DNA from: Aphrophora alni
Taxonomy: Eukaryota; Arthropoda; Insecta; Hemiptera; Aphrophoridae
Direction: 5' to 3'
Length of the DNA: 64,000 nt
Assembly (NCBI GenBank): GCA_963513935.1
Contig: OY740776.1
Location: 11,810,724-11,874,723 of the forward strand
Shown here: in pieces, positions 35,700-46,855 of the stretch
Numbering within the stretch: position 1 is the stretch's first letter
How the letters are laid out: each line of letters starts with the position of its first letter
The notes under the pieces: generated by a model
Told to the model about the DNA's origin: nothing
Databases searched by the model: none
Seen by the model: only the letters and a program-made list of their open reading frames with translations
Translations under genes and position numbers: made by a program

Positions 35700-36775
35700 A
35701 CGTGCGTTGTCCAGAAAGTAATTCACTTTTTCAAATTAAAAAAACAAACAAGTGATAGTAATTTTTTTAATTATATATGTTTTAAACCTACACTCTTACA
35801 CTACATTTCTACATAGTCACCATTAAAATTGAGGCATTTATCATACCGATGAATATGTTTACAAATCCCAATCTCATAGAAACTTGCACCTGTGACTTCC
35901 GCTATTCATTCATGTCAGCCTGATGTTCTGCATCTTCATCAAAGCGCTGTGCCTCTAGCCAGGCTTTTCACGTGCGGAAACAAATGGAAGTCAATGGGTG
36001 CGAGATCGGAGCTGTATGGTGGATGTTAGAAAGTCTTCCAATTAAAGTCCTGTAAGAGTTCGTGGGTGTAACGGGCCGAGTCCGGGCGAGGATTAGCTTG
36101 AAACAACAGGACTTTTGCGCTGTTTCCCTCGATGTTTGTTTTGTATTGTACGCAGCTTTATTAAGGTTTCACAATGTTTTTTCGAGTTTTTTGTTGAACC
36201 ACATTCCAAAAAGTCGACTAGTCGTACACCTTCTCTAGCCTGAAAAACAGTAGGAATGAGTTTTCTCTTTGAAAACGTTTGCAACCACTTTCTTGGTTTC
36301 CTTGGTGAACTGGTGTGGCTTCACTGCATGGACTGTCTTTTTGTTTAACAATTCAGTGCTTATTACCACCTCTATTGCCCAATCACTACGCGATTTTTCG
36401 TAGCCTTGACGTCCGTTGAGTTTTGTGGTCCTCTTTCAAAATTGTGAAACTCGTCTGACACAAAACTTATGGTAACCTAATTTCTTGGTCACAATTTCGT
36501 ACAATAGGCTCCGTGAAATTTGAGGAGGAACACAAACGAGAGCTCTGTTATCCTGAAACTGGGATTTTCACGAATCTTTTCATTGATTTTCCCAAACAGT
36601 TCATCCGTCACAATACTTGATCTCTCCAGAGTAAAAGTTCGTGCGTCCATCTTTAAGCATTATACACCTCTCACTCCACTTTCAATCATCACATCTTTAC
36701 CATAAACTTCACTAAGTTCCCGATATTTTTTAATAGGTTTAGTGTTTTTCGTCAACAAAAAAATTGGATTTGAAA
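35700..36775 (-). pseudogene. Mariner-like transposase pseudogene (DD34D type)
   Basis: Read on the minus strand, fragments line up in family order. YRELSEVYGKDVM (N-terminal helix-turn-helix region) lies near 36,690-36,730. TDELFGKINEKI lies near 36,590. PTVFQAREGVRLVDFLECG and LIKLRTIQNKHRGK lie in the open stretch 36,093-36,284. HPPYSSDLAPIDFHLF lies near 35,950-36,005, and CLNFNGDYVEM is at the C-terminus near 35,810-35,840. In known mariners the second catalytic Asp is in HDNARPH; here that site reads FQANPRPD, so the Asp is lost. A stop precedes HPPY, and frameshifts and further stops break the frame. The third Asp (SSDLAP) is still present. The downstream end has GTTGTCCAGAAAGTAATTC, a plausible terminal repeat. 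It cannot encode an active enzyme. Confidence 0.88.
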
Positions 36776-36796
36776 ATATCAAAATGGTGACCATAT

Positions 36797-38175
36797 TAAA
36801 CCAGTTTTGGTTCATATCTCGTGTGCTAATCAAATTGGAACAGAGTAAATTAGAAGCAGTTTGCAATTAAACACCAATCCACCTATCTATGATCACAAAT
36901 AAATAGTGAAGCTCCTAACCTAACCTAACCTAACCTAACCTAACCTAACCTAACCTAACCTAACCCAACCCAACCCAACCCAACCCAACCCAACCTAACC
37001 TAACCTAACCTAACCTAACCTAACCTAACCTAACCTAACCTAATCTATGATCACAAATAAATAGTGAAGCTCCTAACCTAACCTAACCTAACCTATACTA
37101 ACCTAACCTAAACCAGTTTTGGTTCATATCTCGTGTGCTATTCAAATTGGAACACAGTAAATTAGAAGCAGATTGCACTTAACCACCAATCCACATATCT
37201 ACGATCACAAATAAATAGTGAAGATCCTAACCTAACCTAACCTAACCTATACTAACCTAACCTAAACCAGTTTTGGTTCATATCTCGTGTGCTATTCAAA
37301 TTGTATTAGAGTAAATTAGAAGCAGATTGCACTTAACCACCAATCCACATATCTACGATCACAAGTAAATAGTGAAGCTCCTAACCTAACCTAACCTAAC
37401 CTAACCTAACCTAACCTAAGTTAACCTAACCTAAACCATTGGTTCATATCTCGTGTGCTATTCAAATTGGAACACAGTAAATTAGAAGCAGTTTGCAATT
37501 AAACACCAATCCACTTATCTACGATCACAAATAAATAGTGAAGCTCCTAACCTAACCTAACCTAACCTATAATAACCTAACCTAAACCAGTTTTGATTCA
37601 TATCTCGTGTGCTATTCAAATTGTATTAGAGTAAATTAGAAGCAGATTGCACTTAACCACCAATCCACATATCTACTATTACAAATAAATAGTGAAGCTC
37701 CTAACCTAACCTAACCTAACCTAACCTAAACCATTGGTTCATATCTCGTGTGCTATTCAAATTGGAACACAGTAAATTAGAAGCAGTTTGCAATTAAACA
37801 CCAATCCACCTATCTACGATCACAAATAAATAGTGAAGCTCCTAACCTAACCTAACCTAACCTATACTAACCTAACCTAAACCAGTTTTGGTTCATATCT
37901 CGTGTGCTATTCAAATTGTATTAGAGTAAATTAGAAGCAGATTGCACTTAACCACCAATCCACATATCTACGATCACAAATAAATAGTGAAGCACCTAAC
38001 CTAACCTATACTAACCTAACCTAAACCAGTTTTGGTTCATATCTCGTGTGCTATTCAAATTGTATTAGAGTAAATTAGAAGCAGATTGCACTTAAACACC
38101 AATCCACCTATCTACGATCACAAATAAATAGTGAAGCTCCTAACCTAACCTAACCTACGATCACAAATAGTGAAG
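36797..38175. repeat. Compound array: CCTAA telomere-like tracts with a ~110-bp spacer
   Basis: About eight spacer units start near TTCATATCTCGTGTGCTATT (about 36,812, 37,120, 37,280, 37,443, 37,597, 37,740, 37,893, 38,038) and run to CACAAATAAATAGTGAAG. They alternate with tracts of AACCT, including CAACC and TATACTAACC variants. The first tract (36,916-37,042) is longest. Two spacer variants alternate irregularly (ATTGGAACA versus ATTGTATTA). The first spacer is continuous with sequence beside the mariner remnant, and a diverged single copy lies at 10,671-10,835. Confidence 0.93.
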
Positions 38176-38318
38176 ATATTGTCAAAAAGGTAATTTCGTA
38201 CCTCGAAAATATAATACATAAACACAGGCAGGGCCGAAACACAAAGACGAGCGAAGCGAGTGGAGTCTTTTTAATATATAAACATCTACGAAGCCCATTA
38301 GAACCTACTCGATATCAA

Positions 38319-38360
38319 GAATGTAACCTAACCTAACCTAACCTAACCTAACCTAACCTT
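38319..38360. repeat. (CCTAA)n tract
   Basis: Seven AACCT units directly followed by a T-rich run. Same strand orientation as the large array to its left. Confidence 0.9.
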
Positions 38361-38824
38361 TTTTCTTTTTTTTAATAGTGATAAACACAATTATGATGGA
38401 CTAACAACTGTTTTATACAAACTTGACCTCTTGATGTACCAATACAATTTAATTTACTAACGAACTTTTGGTCATTACTACTTATAGAGGATTTGCTTCT
38501 TTTACATTGTATTGAAAGGCTGGGTAAGTACCATGATGACGTTGATTAACTTGTTTTGGTTTTGTTTGAGAGAAAGTTAGTGCAACGGATAATAGCCTTG
38601 GCTTATTACTGCCTAACTCAAGTAGCTATTGTTAAGGGCAAACATCATACAATAGATTTCATTACAATACACCATTCAGTGATCATCCATTATATGCCAT
38701 TAATAGAGTATTGGAGTCAAACAATGATTAGTGTACTTCATAATTTAAAGTTAATTAATATCCCCCCCCTATAACTGTATTAATTAATTTAAGGATTTAT
38801 TGTAATTTATTGGTTAAACAATAA
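38361..38824. other. AT-rich sequence, no gene seen
   Basis: The ORF at 38,556-38,774 shows no recognisable domain and no splice-site support. Confidence 0.4.
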
Positions 38825-39065
38825 CGAGTAAGAGTAAGCAAATCCCGAAGGAGCCTAGCTGGATGTACGATTTCTTTCATGTAATCTTAGGTTAGAGTCC
38901 TGTTTTACATCATTCCTTTCAGTCCTCTCTTGACCAACTCTTGTTCTCTTCCGACTCTGACGCTATTAGAATATTCGAGGACTAGGCGTCTTTATTTTAT
39001 TATGTCCTTTTCTTCATTTTTCATCAAGTAGATGATGATTGAGAGGTTTTCACCTTTAAGTAACT
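38825..39065 (+). mobile_element. SINE-like family A, copy 7
   Basis: Well preserved plus-strand copy: CAATCCCGAAGG-like start, CTAGCTGGATGTACG, AGGTTAGAGTCC (B-box region), TCCTCTCTTGACCAACTC, GACGCTATTAGAATATTCG, TTTATTTTATTATG and GATGATGATTGAGAGG. Confidence 0.8.
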
Positions 39066-39108
39066 AAGGTCAAAGAATTTTGTGAAACCATTATTTTGTA
39101 ATCGAAAA

Positions 39109-39800
39109 TACAGGGGGTTGGTCCCACGAATAGGTCGTTTTTGAATTAATATACCGGACATTTGGAACACTTTGAAGGTACGTTACATAAATAAATAAAA
39201 AAAGTACTATTGAGTTTCATTTTTTTTTAAGTCAATCAAAACAAAATGGCGTAAAAACGAAATAATGGTACGTTTTCACCAAAATGATTTTATTTCCATG
39301 AAAATGTGTAAAACTTAATAAAGAAAAATAATAGTTATATATTGTTGATGATCCAAGTTTGACCTTTATTCGAATTGATGTCCATCAATAAGGTATGCAC
39401 TGATAGCAACGAAACTTTGAAGTATTGCGAATGTGTCAACAGTAATTCCTCTTTAATCAGCCTCTTTAATGCATCATCTGTTGCTATAGAGTGAGAATAC
39501 ACTTTTCTTTCAAAAAGCCCTATAGGAAAAAAAATCCCAAACGGTCAAGTCTTGGAGGCCAATCCATGAAGTTGCTGTCATGCCCGACATCTGTTGGGAA
39601 GATCTCGATCTAAAATTACTTTAGCCACATTAGCATAATGATCAGAAGCTCCATCCTGTTGGAAAAAATGTCCATCATCTCTGGCTGAGTAAGATGAGGA
39701 AACTATGTGATCAGTTAATATTGATGCGTATCTGTCTCCAGTCATTGTCTGATGGGATAAGTCACGATAAAACACCATCCTTAGTTACACCCTTTGATCT
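39109..39800 (-). pseudogene. Tc1/mariner-superfamily transposase remnant
   Basis: The minus-strand stretch 39,578-39,778 reads a DDE-domain segment with FQQDGASDHYANVAKVILDR, carrying the second catalytic Asp in the QDGA motif typical of a widespread insect Tc1/mariner lineage. Downstream, a frame-broken WPPR motif near 39,560 is where the third Asp should follow; the region is partly deleted. A conserved tail continues to about 39,300. The element end TACAGGGGGTTGGTCC is at 39,109. Ends or tails of the same family occur at 22,524 and 26,440-26,785. The N-terminal DNA-binding part was not found, so this is a 5'-truncated inactive copy. Confidence 0.8.
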
Positions 39801-40330
39801 CAAGCCCTCTTGGTGTAAGATATGATTTATTTTTAAAATTGTTGTATGATATAATAACTCATTAATAGCAACACAATACAATGTAGTCTATTTATAGGGA
39901 AGGGATATATTGCAGAACCACAATAGCGAAGTAAAATTGCGCTATAAAATACATTACAATACAGAGTGCTGCACTCTGGAAACTTTAGTAATAAATATCA
40001 ATGAATAAATACAGAATGTAATTCAGTTACCCACAACAACTGTTGCCAACTGAATAATAAGTAAATTATATTGCATGAAGTTGTGAGCAACGTTTTGTGA
40101 ATTTACTAGCTGCTACTGCGCAGTCTTTCTGCGCATTTAATTGAAGTTTTGATTGTCATAACCTGAATATTAACCCAACGCAAAAGGTGACCATGATTTT
40201 GAGGTAAAATAACTAAGCTTATTGCTATTGACTTGATTTATATCCTCTGAACCGGCGGGCGACTTGTAATGAATCTCACTGATAGTTTATGGATGGTCAA
40301 TGGATCACTGAACACTTAAATTACTTAAAT
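39801..40330. other. AT-rich sequence, no gene seen
   Basis: No supported ORF, array or recognised element. Confidence 0.35.
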
Positions 40331-40480
40331 AATTATTTCAAGTGAAATATATACAACCTAGACTGGGTTGTATGGAGGACCTATGGTTTTATATGCCAAT
40401 GCCTATACTGGTAACCGATTAAGAATAGCTCAGTTGATAAAGCCAAAGGTCCTGAGTTCATTCCCGGTGAAATAATAATT
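40331..40480. mobile_element. SINE family B, inverted tail joined to direct head
   Basis: 40,331-40,366 (AATTATTTCAAGTGAAATAT ... CTAGACTGG) is the reverse complement of the 3' part of the tRNA-derived SINE at 5,725-5,770. About 50 bp further, GATTAAGAATAGCTCAGTTG ... CCAAAGGTCCTGAGTTCATT (40,417-40,462) is the 5' head in direct orientation, with a deleted anticodon arm. The inner ATACAACC ... GGTTGTAT can form a small hairpin. Confidence 0.65.
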
Positions 40481-40909
40481 TAAGAATTGGTACAAGCTTT
40501 GTAAAATTATCACTAATTAGAACTTAAATTATATTAATTTATACTAATAACCATGTCTAAGCTACCAGTATTGCGGGAACCTGGTGTGATAATTAAGTAG
40601 AAAGATTACTGAACCAAAACTGAACTATTAAACTAGACAAATTAACCCTAGTCATTCGGTATTGAGGCCTGTTGTGGGATATTTCTACACCCCGTTCGTT
40701 GGACTAATATTACAGCCTCCGGGATGCTACTTCGTCACGGAAAATTATCCCAATATTTTAATTACTCAAACTTGAAAACCAAAATTCAGACCGAAGTAAG
40801 AAGTGCATTGATTGTGGTCCACTTAACTGTCATAGTTTGGAACGATTCCAATTCCTGCTTCGTGTTCGGTCGTGTCCCTTCGAGACACTTCGGGTCAGTA
40901 ATACAAATG
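40481..40909. other. Unique sequence, no gene seen
   Basis: Higher GC than its surroundings at 40,620-40,900, but the ORFs on either strand (40,724-40,927; 40,786-41,019) show no domain. Confidence 0.35.
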
Positions 40910-41245
40910 GACCAAAAAAGCCAATAAAAAGACCACCAAAAAGAGCCGAAAAAAAGAGCCCCTAAAGAGAAATGAAGCCCTATAAAAGAGCACAAAAAGA
41001 GCCCAAAAAAGCCCCACAAAAATTTCCAAATGTCAAAAAATCCCCAAAATCCAAAAAAAAGAGCTCAAATAACCCCAAAAGTATGAGCACAATAAAGAAA
41101 GAGCCCCAAAAAGGCTCAAAAAAGTGCTAAAAAAATAACACAAAAAGTCAAAAAAGAGTCCCAAAAGTCAAAAAGAAGTCCCCTAAAAGCCCCAAAAAGA
41201 GCCTAAAAACCCACAAAAAGTCAAAAAGAGCCCCAAAAAAAGTTG
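40910..41245. repeat. A-rich imperfect repeat (AAAAAGAGCCCC-like)
   Basis: Degenerate words AAAAAGAGCC, AAAAAGCCCC and AAAAAGTC recur with irregular spacing on the plus strand. The strand is nearly free of T and strongly purine-rich. It is probably an old minisatellite. The FFGLFLCSF-like minus-strand ORF is a by-product. Confidence 0.8.
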
Positions 41246-42299
41246 TTCAACAGATTGATTCTACAATTGAGGCTTTTAAAAACAGCAATGAACGTAAAAA
41301 GTTTTATCACTAAAAAAAATTAAGTTGTTGTAACTTTCATCATCTCCATTGGATTCAGCATTGTCTCAGCAAATTCAACTGATTTAAGGGGATTCCAATT
41401 GTCAGTGACCCATCGTTCACTTCTGTTCAGCTTTGGAATTACAGTATCCATTTCCTGTTAATCAAACTGCTCCAACCTCTATGGCTTCTCGATACACATT
41501 GGCTCATATCTGGTCGACGAATCCAGATTGGTATCGTTTATCAGATTAGTCATCACTTCCAGTGACTTGTAAAACAAAAAAAATTAGTAAGTAATCAGAA
41601 TGCTTCTCCATTCATCCCATCTAGATCGCGCCACTACGAGGTCAGTGCTACTGCAACACTCTTACGAGAATCATTGTTGCTATTTAACAGCAGTTTGTGT
41701 TGTTATTTTGCTGATTTATTAATTTATCTTTGTTTTAAATTGAACCATTTCATAAGTATATTTGAATTGTTATTTGGTTTGTCATTTGATTGAAATGCTC
41801 CAGACTCTAAAGGGACACTCTATGTATTGCATTATTTCTAGTATCAGACTTTCCAGGAAGACACAATATCACGTCACTATTAAAATCTCGCTAAACCCTT
41901 TGGCAGTTTTTAATGATTTCAGTTTAAAACTAAAAGCAATTCATCTTATCTGAAAGTTTCTTCAACTTGTGAAGTAAGGGAAGTTTTGAAACGGTTTCTC
42001 CTATAAAAGACATTAAACTTTCCGCAATTCAAAGCCAGAAGTTGTACAACATTATCACAAGTATTCACTTTTGTTTTCGCAAACTTGTTTTTTCACAGTT
42101 GTAAAAAGTTTATTTCATAATTTTAAGAAAATATGTTTTCTGAATGGTCTTCACATTTCTCATTTCTACTTAAACTAAAGATAAATATATGCAACTAGTT
42201 ATGTCGTGGAAATCGGACTTTGTGTGTGTATTTTTATTCCGCCCACTTGGACTACACAATTTCTATTATTTAGTTTTTTTTTTTTTTTTTTTTTTCAGA
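41246..42299. other. AT-rich sequence, no gene seen
   Basis: About 1 kb. The ORFs at 41,762-41,953 and 42,206-42,421 show no domain; the second runs through poly-T into the following SINE-like copy. Confidence 0.35.
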
Positions 42300-42540
42300 G
42301 ATGTTCACGTAGTAAGTACGGGATTGGCAATCTTTTGAGATCCGAGTTGGATCTACAGTTTTTTTCTTGTAGTCTTGGGTTAGATCCACCTCTTTATTCT
42401 TTCGCGTCAGGTTTCTCTTGACCAAATCTTGTTCTTCTCCAACCCTGACACTATTAGCCTATTCAAGAGTTATGGGTCGTTATTTTGTGATTACCTTTTT
42501 TTTATAGGGCGATGATGACAGAGAGGTTTTTTCTTTAAAC
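42300..42540 (+). mobile_element. SINE-like family A, copy 8
   Basis: Plus-strand copy behind a 22-T run: GGATTGGCAATC, GAGTTGGATCTACAG, GTCTTGGGTTAGATCC (intact B-box form), TCTCTTGACCAAATCTTG, GACACTATTAG, and ATAGGGCGATGATGACAGAG. Confidence 0.82.
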
Positions 42541-43027
42541 ACTAAGATAAAAATAGTTTTTGTCTACAGTTGTAGACAAAAATGGCATTTTGTTCATTTA
42601 AATTAGTTTGAAAAACAGCTGATTTCTCAACAGTTTCACTTTGCCCACTACTTTGCTCACTCCGAATGGCAACCGAACAAAAAAAAATTTAGGTTAAGTT
42701 TATTTGAATTGATTTATAATATACAGGAAATGTCCCGTATGTAGGTTAGATTAATTCTTACATGCAAAATAACATAAATAAACAACAAAACAACGTTTTA
42801 AAGTTGAAAAAGGAAGTAATTATTCTTGAAGATGATTGACAGTGTATGTACACGGAGAGTATTTTTCGTTTGCCGAGTTTTGAAGTTGGCAATCCCGTTT
42901 CCTCAACAATACACCTAAGTTATTTGTAATATTCATAAATAACCTCAGTTTTGACGTGAGAACTTCTACTCAGTGTTGACGTGTTGTTTAGCACTACTGC
43001 TATATTTTGTGTAGTTAGTTTTAAAAT
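42541..43027. other. Flank of the Crypton-like fragment
   Basis: Begins with a perfect small hairpin, TTTTTGTCTAC ... GTAGACAAAAA (42,559-42,584). The word GTAGACAAA recurs at 43,175, right of the coding remnant, so the two may be element ends. No other coding sequence seen. Confidence 0.4.
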
Positions 43028-43144
43028 ATGGACAGTTCAGAGGAAGAAAACCTGTCAAATACCCCGCCTAAATTAGCGGAAATAGCTAACAACGTTGTAC
43101 TAAATCTCCTTCCTGTCAAATCAAGGAAAAAGTACGACCGCTAG
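43028..43144 (+). pseudogene. Crypton/tyrosine-recombinase-like N-terminal fragment (38 codons)
   Basis: An ATG at 43,028 opens a 38-codon frame ending at TAG (43,142). It starts MDSSEEENLS and ends LLPVKSRKKYDR. The motif L-P-x-K-S-x-x-x-Y is, from family knowledge, the start of the core-binding domain in eukaryotic Crypton-type tyrosine recombinases and their host-gene relatives, where it usually continues to a Y-x-x-F-x-x-W motif. Here the stop falls right after the first Tyr and nothing of the catalytic domain follows. It is read as a truncated first exon of a mobile element. Identification rests on one short motif. Confidence 0.5.
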
Positions 43145-43189
43145 TATGAACTGTTTTTGTTGCCAAAATAACAACTGTAGACAAAGTAT

Positions 43190-43311
43190 AATGTGCAAAT
43201 CGTGAGCAAAGTGTCTTTTTTAAACTCGATAAAATTGACGCACTCGGCAAGCCTCGTGCGTCAACATTTTTCTCTCGTTTAAAAAAGTGCTACTTTGCTC
43301 ATTAGTTGCAC
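43190..43311. repeat. Long hairpin (about 120 nt) right of the Crypton-like fragment
   Basis: The left arm GTGCAAATCGTGAGCAAAGTG, AAACTCGA, TTGACGCAC mirrors GTGCGTCAA, CTCGTTT, ACTTTGCTCA, GTTGCAC, around a loop TCGGCAAGCCTC. Pairing is broken by a few mismatches and bulges. It is probably the terminal or subterminal inverted repeat of the element. Confidence 0.75.
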
Positions 43312-45606
43312 AAATAACTATTTATTGATACAAATAAAACAAACACAAATTCTTTAATTAAATTTTACAATTTATTGGCCTAGCCGGACCATGGTTTCGC
43401 CAGTTACGGCATTGACGAGGCTTATACAAAGACTGATATCTTATGTCATTCTATAACCAAAACAATTTGTGTGTGTTTTATTTGTATAGCATGGACTTGT
43501 TAGGAACGGCCCTTCAAACTGCCTAGGTTCTTTCTTTTTAATTAACAATCAGTGGTTCAGTATTTTATTAATTTTATTATTGACATGAATTCACTTTCGT
43601 TTTCTCTCAATTAAGCACAAATACAAAAGGAGCAATACTTAAACTAAATATTCATTATTCAAAACCCAGAAGTATTCCCAACTATTGTTACTCTTATTAC
43701 AAATGAGATTACTGATTTCATTTACTGGTTACTATATATAAAAATGCTTGCTTACTTTTTGTAGAGTATCAGCTATGGACAACTCCTTTGTCCTCCTGTC
43801 CTAGAATCAGATTTCCTGGGCTATCTACCACCACGGCTAGCGACACAGCCCAGTGTATCTTCCAAGCTCCCAAAAGATCCCCTCCATATTGTGATGGCTG
43901 TTTATATATCTTTTGTTGCCCCTGGTGCCATACTTTCGTTGCAAGTCAAGCATTTCAACATTTTTTTAATTGTTTCACAATAGTTGGGTCTTTCTGAGCT
44001 TTGTTAACATGAGTTCTTCCTAACATAATTTACTTAACCTAATAACTTTAATTGAATTAACTATATTCCTAACAGACCTCTATCAAGTACCGTCGGTCAT
44101 CAGTATAAACAATAGTTTTTATTGAGTTTAGGAATAATAGACTTTATATTCAAATAAAATTGTTAAGCTAAACTGATGTTCATCTAAGTCTCGCCTATTT
44201 TGGTATTTCTTTTTAATACGTCTACATATTCAATAGTACGCACGTTTTATTAATAATTCATTTTTCCCATCTAAATCCTAATTATTTTTAAACTGTACTT
44301 AACGGTAGTTAATTTCATCAAAATATCTATCAATCTTTGTACACTTTAAGTAAAGACTTCTCTTTGTCGTTAAATAGAATTCATTTAGCATTCCCATTAT
44401 TACACGTAAAGCAAAAAACACGGATGTCTGTTATATTTTTCCTCTTTTTTGTTACATTTGTGAGTATCTGATTTGCAAACAATTAATTGTTCTCCTCTTT
44501 TAAAATGTGTTTCTTAACCACAACGATATGCTTGATCAAAAAGCGTAACTCATACCCGAACCATGTTTTCCCCAATAGACTCAGTACCTCTCCGTAGCTC
44601 AGACTACATCTCACCCTTGAGTCGCTTATAACTTTGAAACCTGTGAAACGATATTAATAATTCTTTCAATTACAAATAACATTTTCATCGTGTATCCACG
44701 TTGTTATTGATTGTATGTTATTGGTGAATAGACAAAAATGGATATCCTATTAATCACTAGTGAAAAAAAACAATTTGGGAACTACTGCAGCTTTTTAAAT
44801 CAATTTTCAGTTTGAATTCGCTTTCATACCTACCCTGTCACTAACGAAACATACCATTATAAGAAAGTGTGAAAACATATGTTAAAAGTTCTGGTTTTTA
44901 TATTTTTCAGCAGGAAAAAAATGGTTTTAACTCGGAAACTACTGCGCCGAATTCAAACAGATTTTCAGTTTAATTAGCGTTTAAATCATATGCCAATTTT
45001 GTCACTCAAAAAATATATTTTGTCTCTGAAAACTTTAAGAAATTGCGTAAAATATGTTGAAAATTCTGATTTTCGTATTCCCCTGCGGACAAATATTATT
45101 ATAACTTGGGCACTACTGGATGAAATTGAATGAAACAAAGGACTAATCAAAATCTTGATAATTTTTTTTCCAATTTTTCTTTTGGGGGGAGTAGTTGTCC
45201 ATTTCTCAAAATTTTTCAAATGCAAGCACGGGTCAAGTGGTACTTTGTTTTAAATTTAAAGACCATACAACTACAAACAATTTGTCATGAAGGTTTTTTC
45301 AATACAGTACCTGTAACGTTTTCAAAATGGCAGCTTAAAATGTCTGGAAATTCAGGTTTAACGTTATTTAACATTACAGCTCTACCATTCACGAAAGAAA
45401 AATTTTAATATCAAAATAAGAATCAGTATACATACAGGGATTGAATGATATGCCGCATTAACATGTTTTCAATTTTTTTCTCGTATTCGTCTAAACCCCA
45501 ATTTTTGAACCATACCTCCAAAAATATGACCTTTTGAGGTACCGAATTTGAAAATAAAAATTGGTTTCCAAGATGTTGATATAGAAATTAGTATGGTTAC
45601 AATTTA
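43312..45606. other. AT-rich sequence, no gene supported
   Basis: About 2.3 kb. The ORFs at 43,788-43,997 and 45,130-45,408 show no recognisable domain. The latter region (GTCAAGTGGTAC, AAAGACC) vaguely resembles the arm of foldback element 1. A transposon-end-like TACAGGGATTG lies near 45,434. Confidence 0.35.
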
Positions 45607-46085
45607 TATCGTATTTCTATCTCAAACCGTTTGCCCACTATACATCGGAGACGGGTGTTCTGTTACACGCTAACCTAACCTAATCTAACCTAACCTAACC
45701 TAACCTAACCTATCGTACTTCTAGCTCAAACCGTTTGCCCACTATCATCGGAGACGGGTGTTCTGTTACACGCTAACCTAACCTAATCAAACCTAACCTA
45801 ACCTATCGTACTTCTAGCTCAAACCGTTTGCCCACTATACATCGGAGACGGGTGTTCTGTTACACGCTAACCTAACCTAATCTAACCTAACCTAACCTAA
45901 CCTAACCTATCGTACTTTTAGCTCAAACCGTTTGCCCACTATCATCGGAGACGGGTGTTCTGTTACACGCTAACCTAACCTAATCAAACCTAACCTAACC
46001 TATCGTACTTCTAGCTCAAACCGTTTGCCCACTATACATCGGAGACGGGTGTTCTGTTACACGCTAACCTAACCTAATCAAACCG
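45607..46085. repeat. Second CCTAA compound array, five units, dimeric period
   Basis: Each unit has CTCAAACCGTTTGCCCACTA, GGAGACGGGTGTTCTGTTAC, then an AACCT tract. Units 1, 3 and 5 read CTATACATCGG; units 2 and 4 read CTATCATCGG. Units 1 and 3 continue with AATCTAACC and a longer tract, and units 2 and 4 with AATCAAACC and a shorter one. The true period is therefore a dimer of about 197 bp. The array stops at AATCAAACCGTATAATG. Confidence 0.94.
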
Positions 46086-46855
46086 TATAATGTAGTTTTT
46101 ACCACCCCACCATCTTTAGTTGTACATCTAAGTCTCCTCTCCTTGTTTCACCAACCCTTGAAATTTATTAAATATTATTTTACGAATAACTTCTGTATTA
46201 ACAAGGTCCTTTCGAACATTTTCCTTCATATAATAACACAAGTATTAAACATGATATGATATAAAATAATCCACAAATAATGTTTCAATAAATTATTATG
46301 CACTACGAATCAAGCCTGTTGGATAATAGCCAATAGGAGAGCAAGAGTAGCAAGCGGTTGTCAATTTGAACAGCACCCTGCACGAGGCTAAACCTAAGCG
46401 AGGCTACCGACGTCTAGCAATGCCAATAGAGTTGCGTAGTTTTATTATGTTTTAGTACTTTTATTATAAGTTAAACGATTGTTTTTTGTTTTAACAATTT
46501 AACATGTTTAGTCTAATTATTGATACATTAACATTATGTCAGGGGTACTCATATATTTTTTTAAACGGTAATTATTATTTGCACTGTAATAATAGTAATA
46601 ACTCGGTACAAAAATAAATATTTGTTTTTTATTGAAGTTTCTTGCAGTTTACGGGAAAAGATTATATTAGGCTACATTCATTTATTTAGTCGGAAAAATA
46701 TTGTTTTCGTTGAGAAATTTCTGATGATTTGATTACAAGGAAGGAATGTATTTATTTTAATTGTTTGTTAAATCATCCTTTGCCACCGCGATGCAAAATG
46801 AAATCCAGTATCTGTGATTTTTCCGAGCGTCTTAAATGAACGTAACTGAAGAAAA
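46086..46855. other. Unique sequence, no gene seen
   Basis: Mostly AT-rich, with a somewhat GC-richer stretch at 46,310-46,435. No ORF or recognised element. Confidence 0.35.

Noticed and set aside
43788..43997. Cysteine-containing ORF as a zinc-finger exon
   Set aside because: Cysteine spacing does not fit a known finger, and there are no convincing splice sites.
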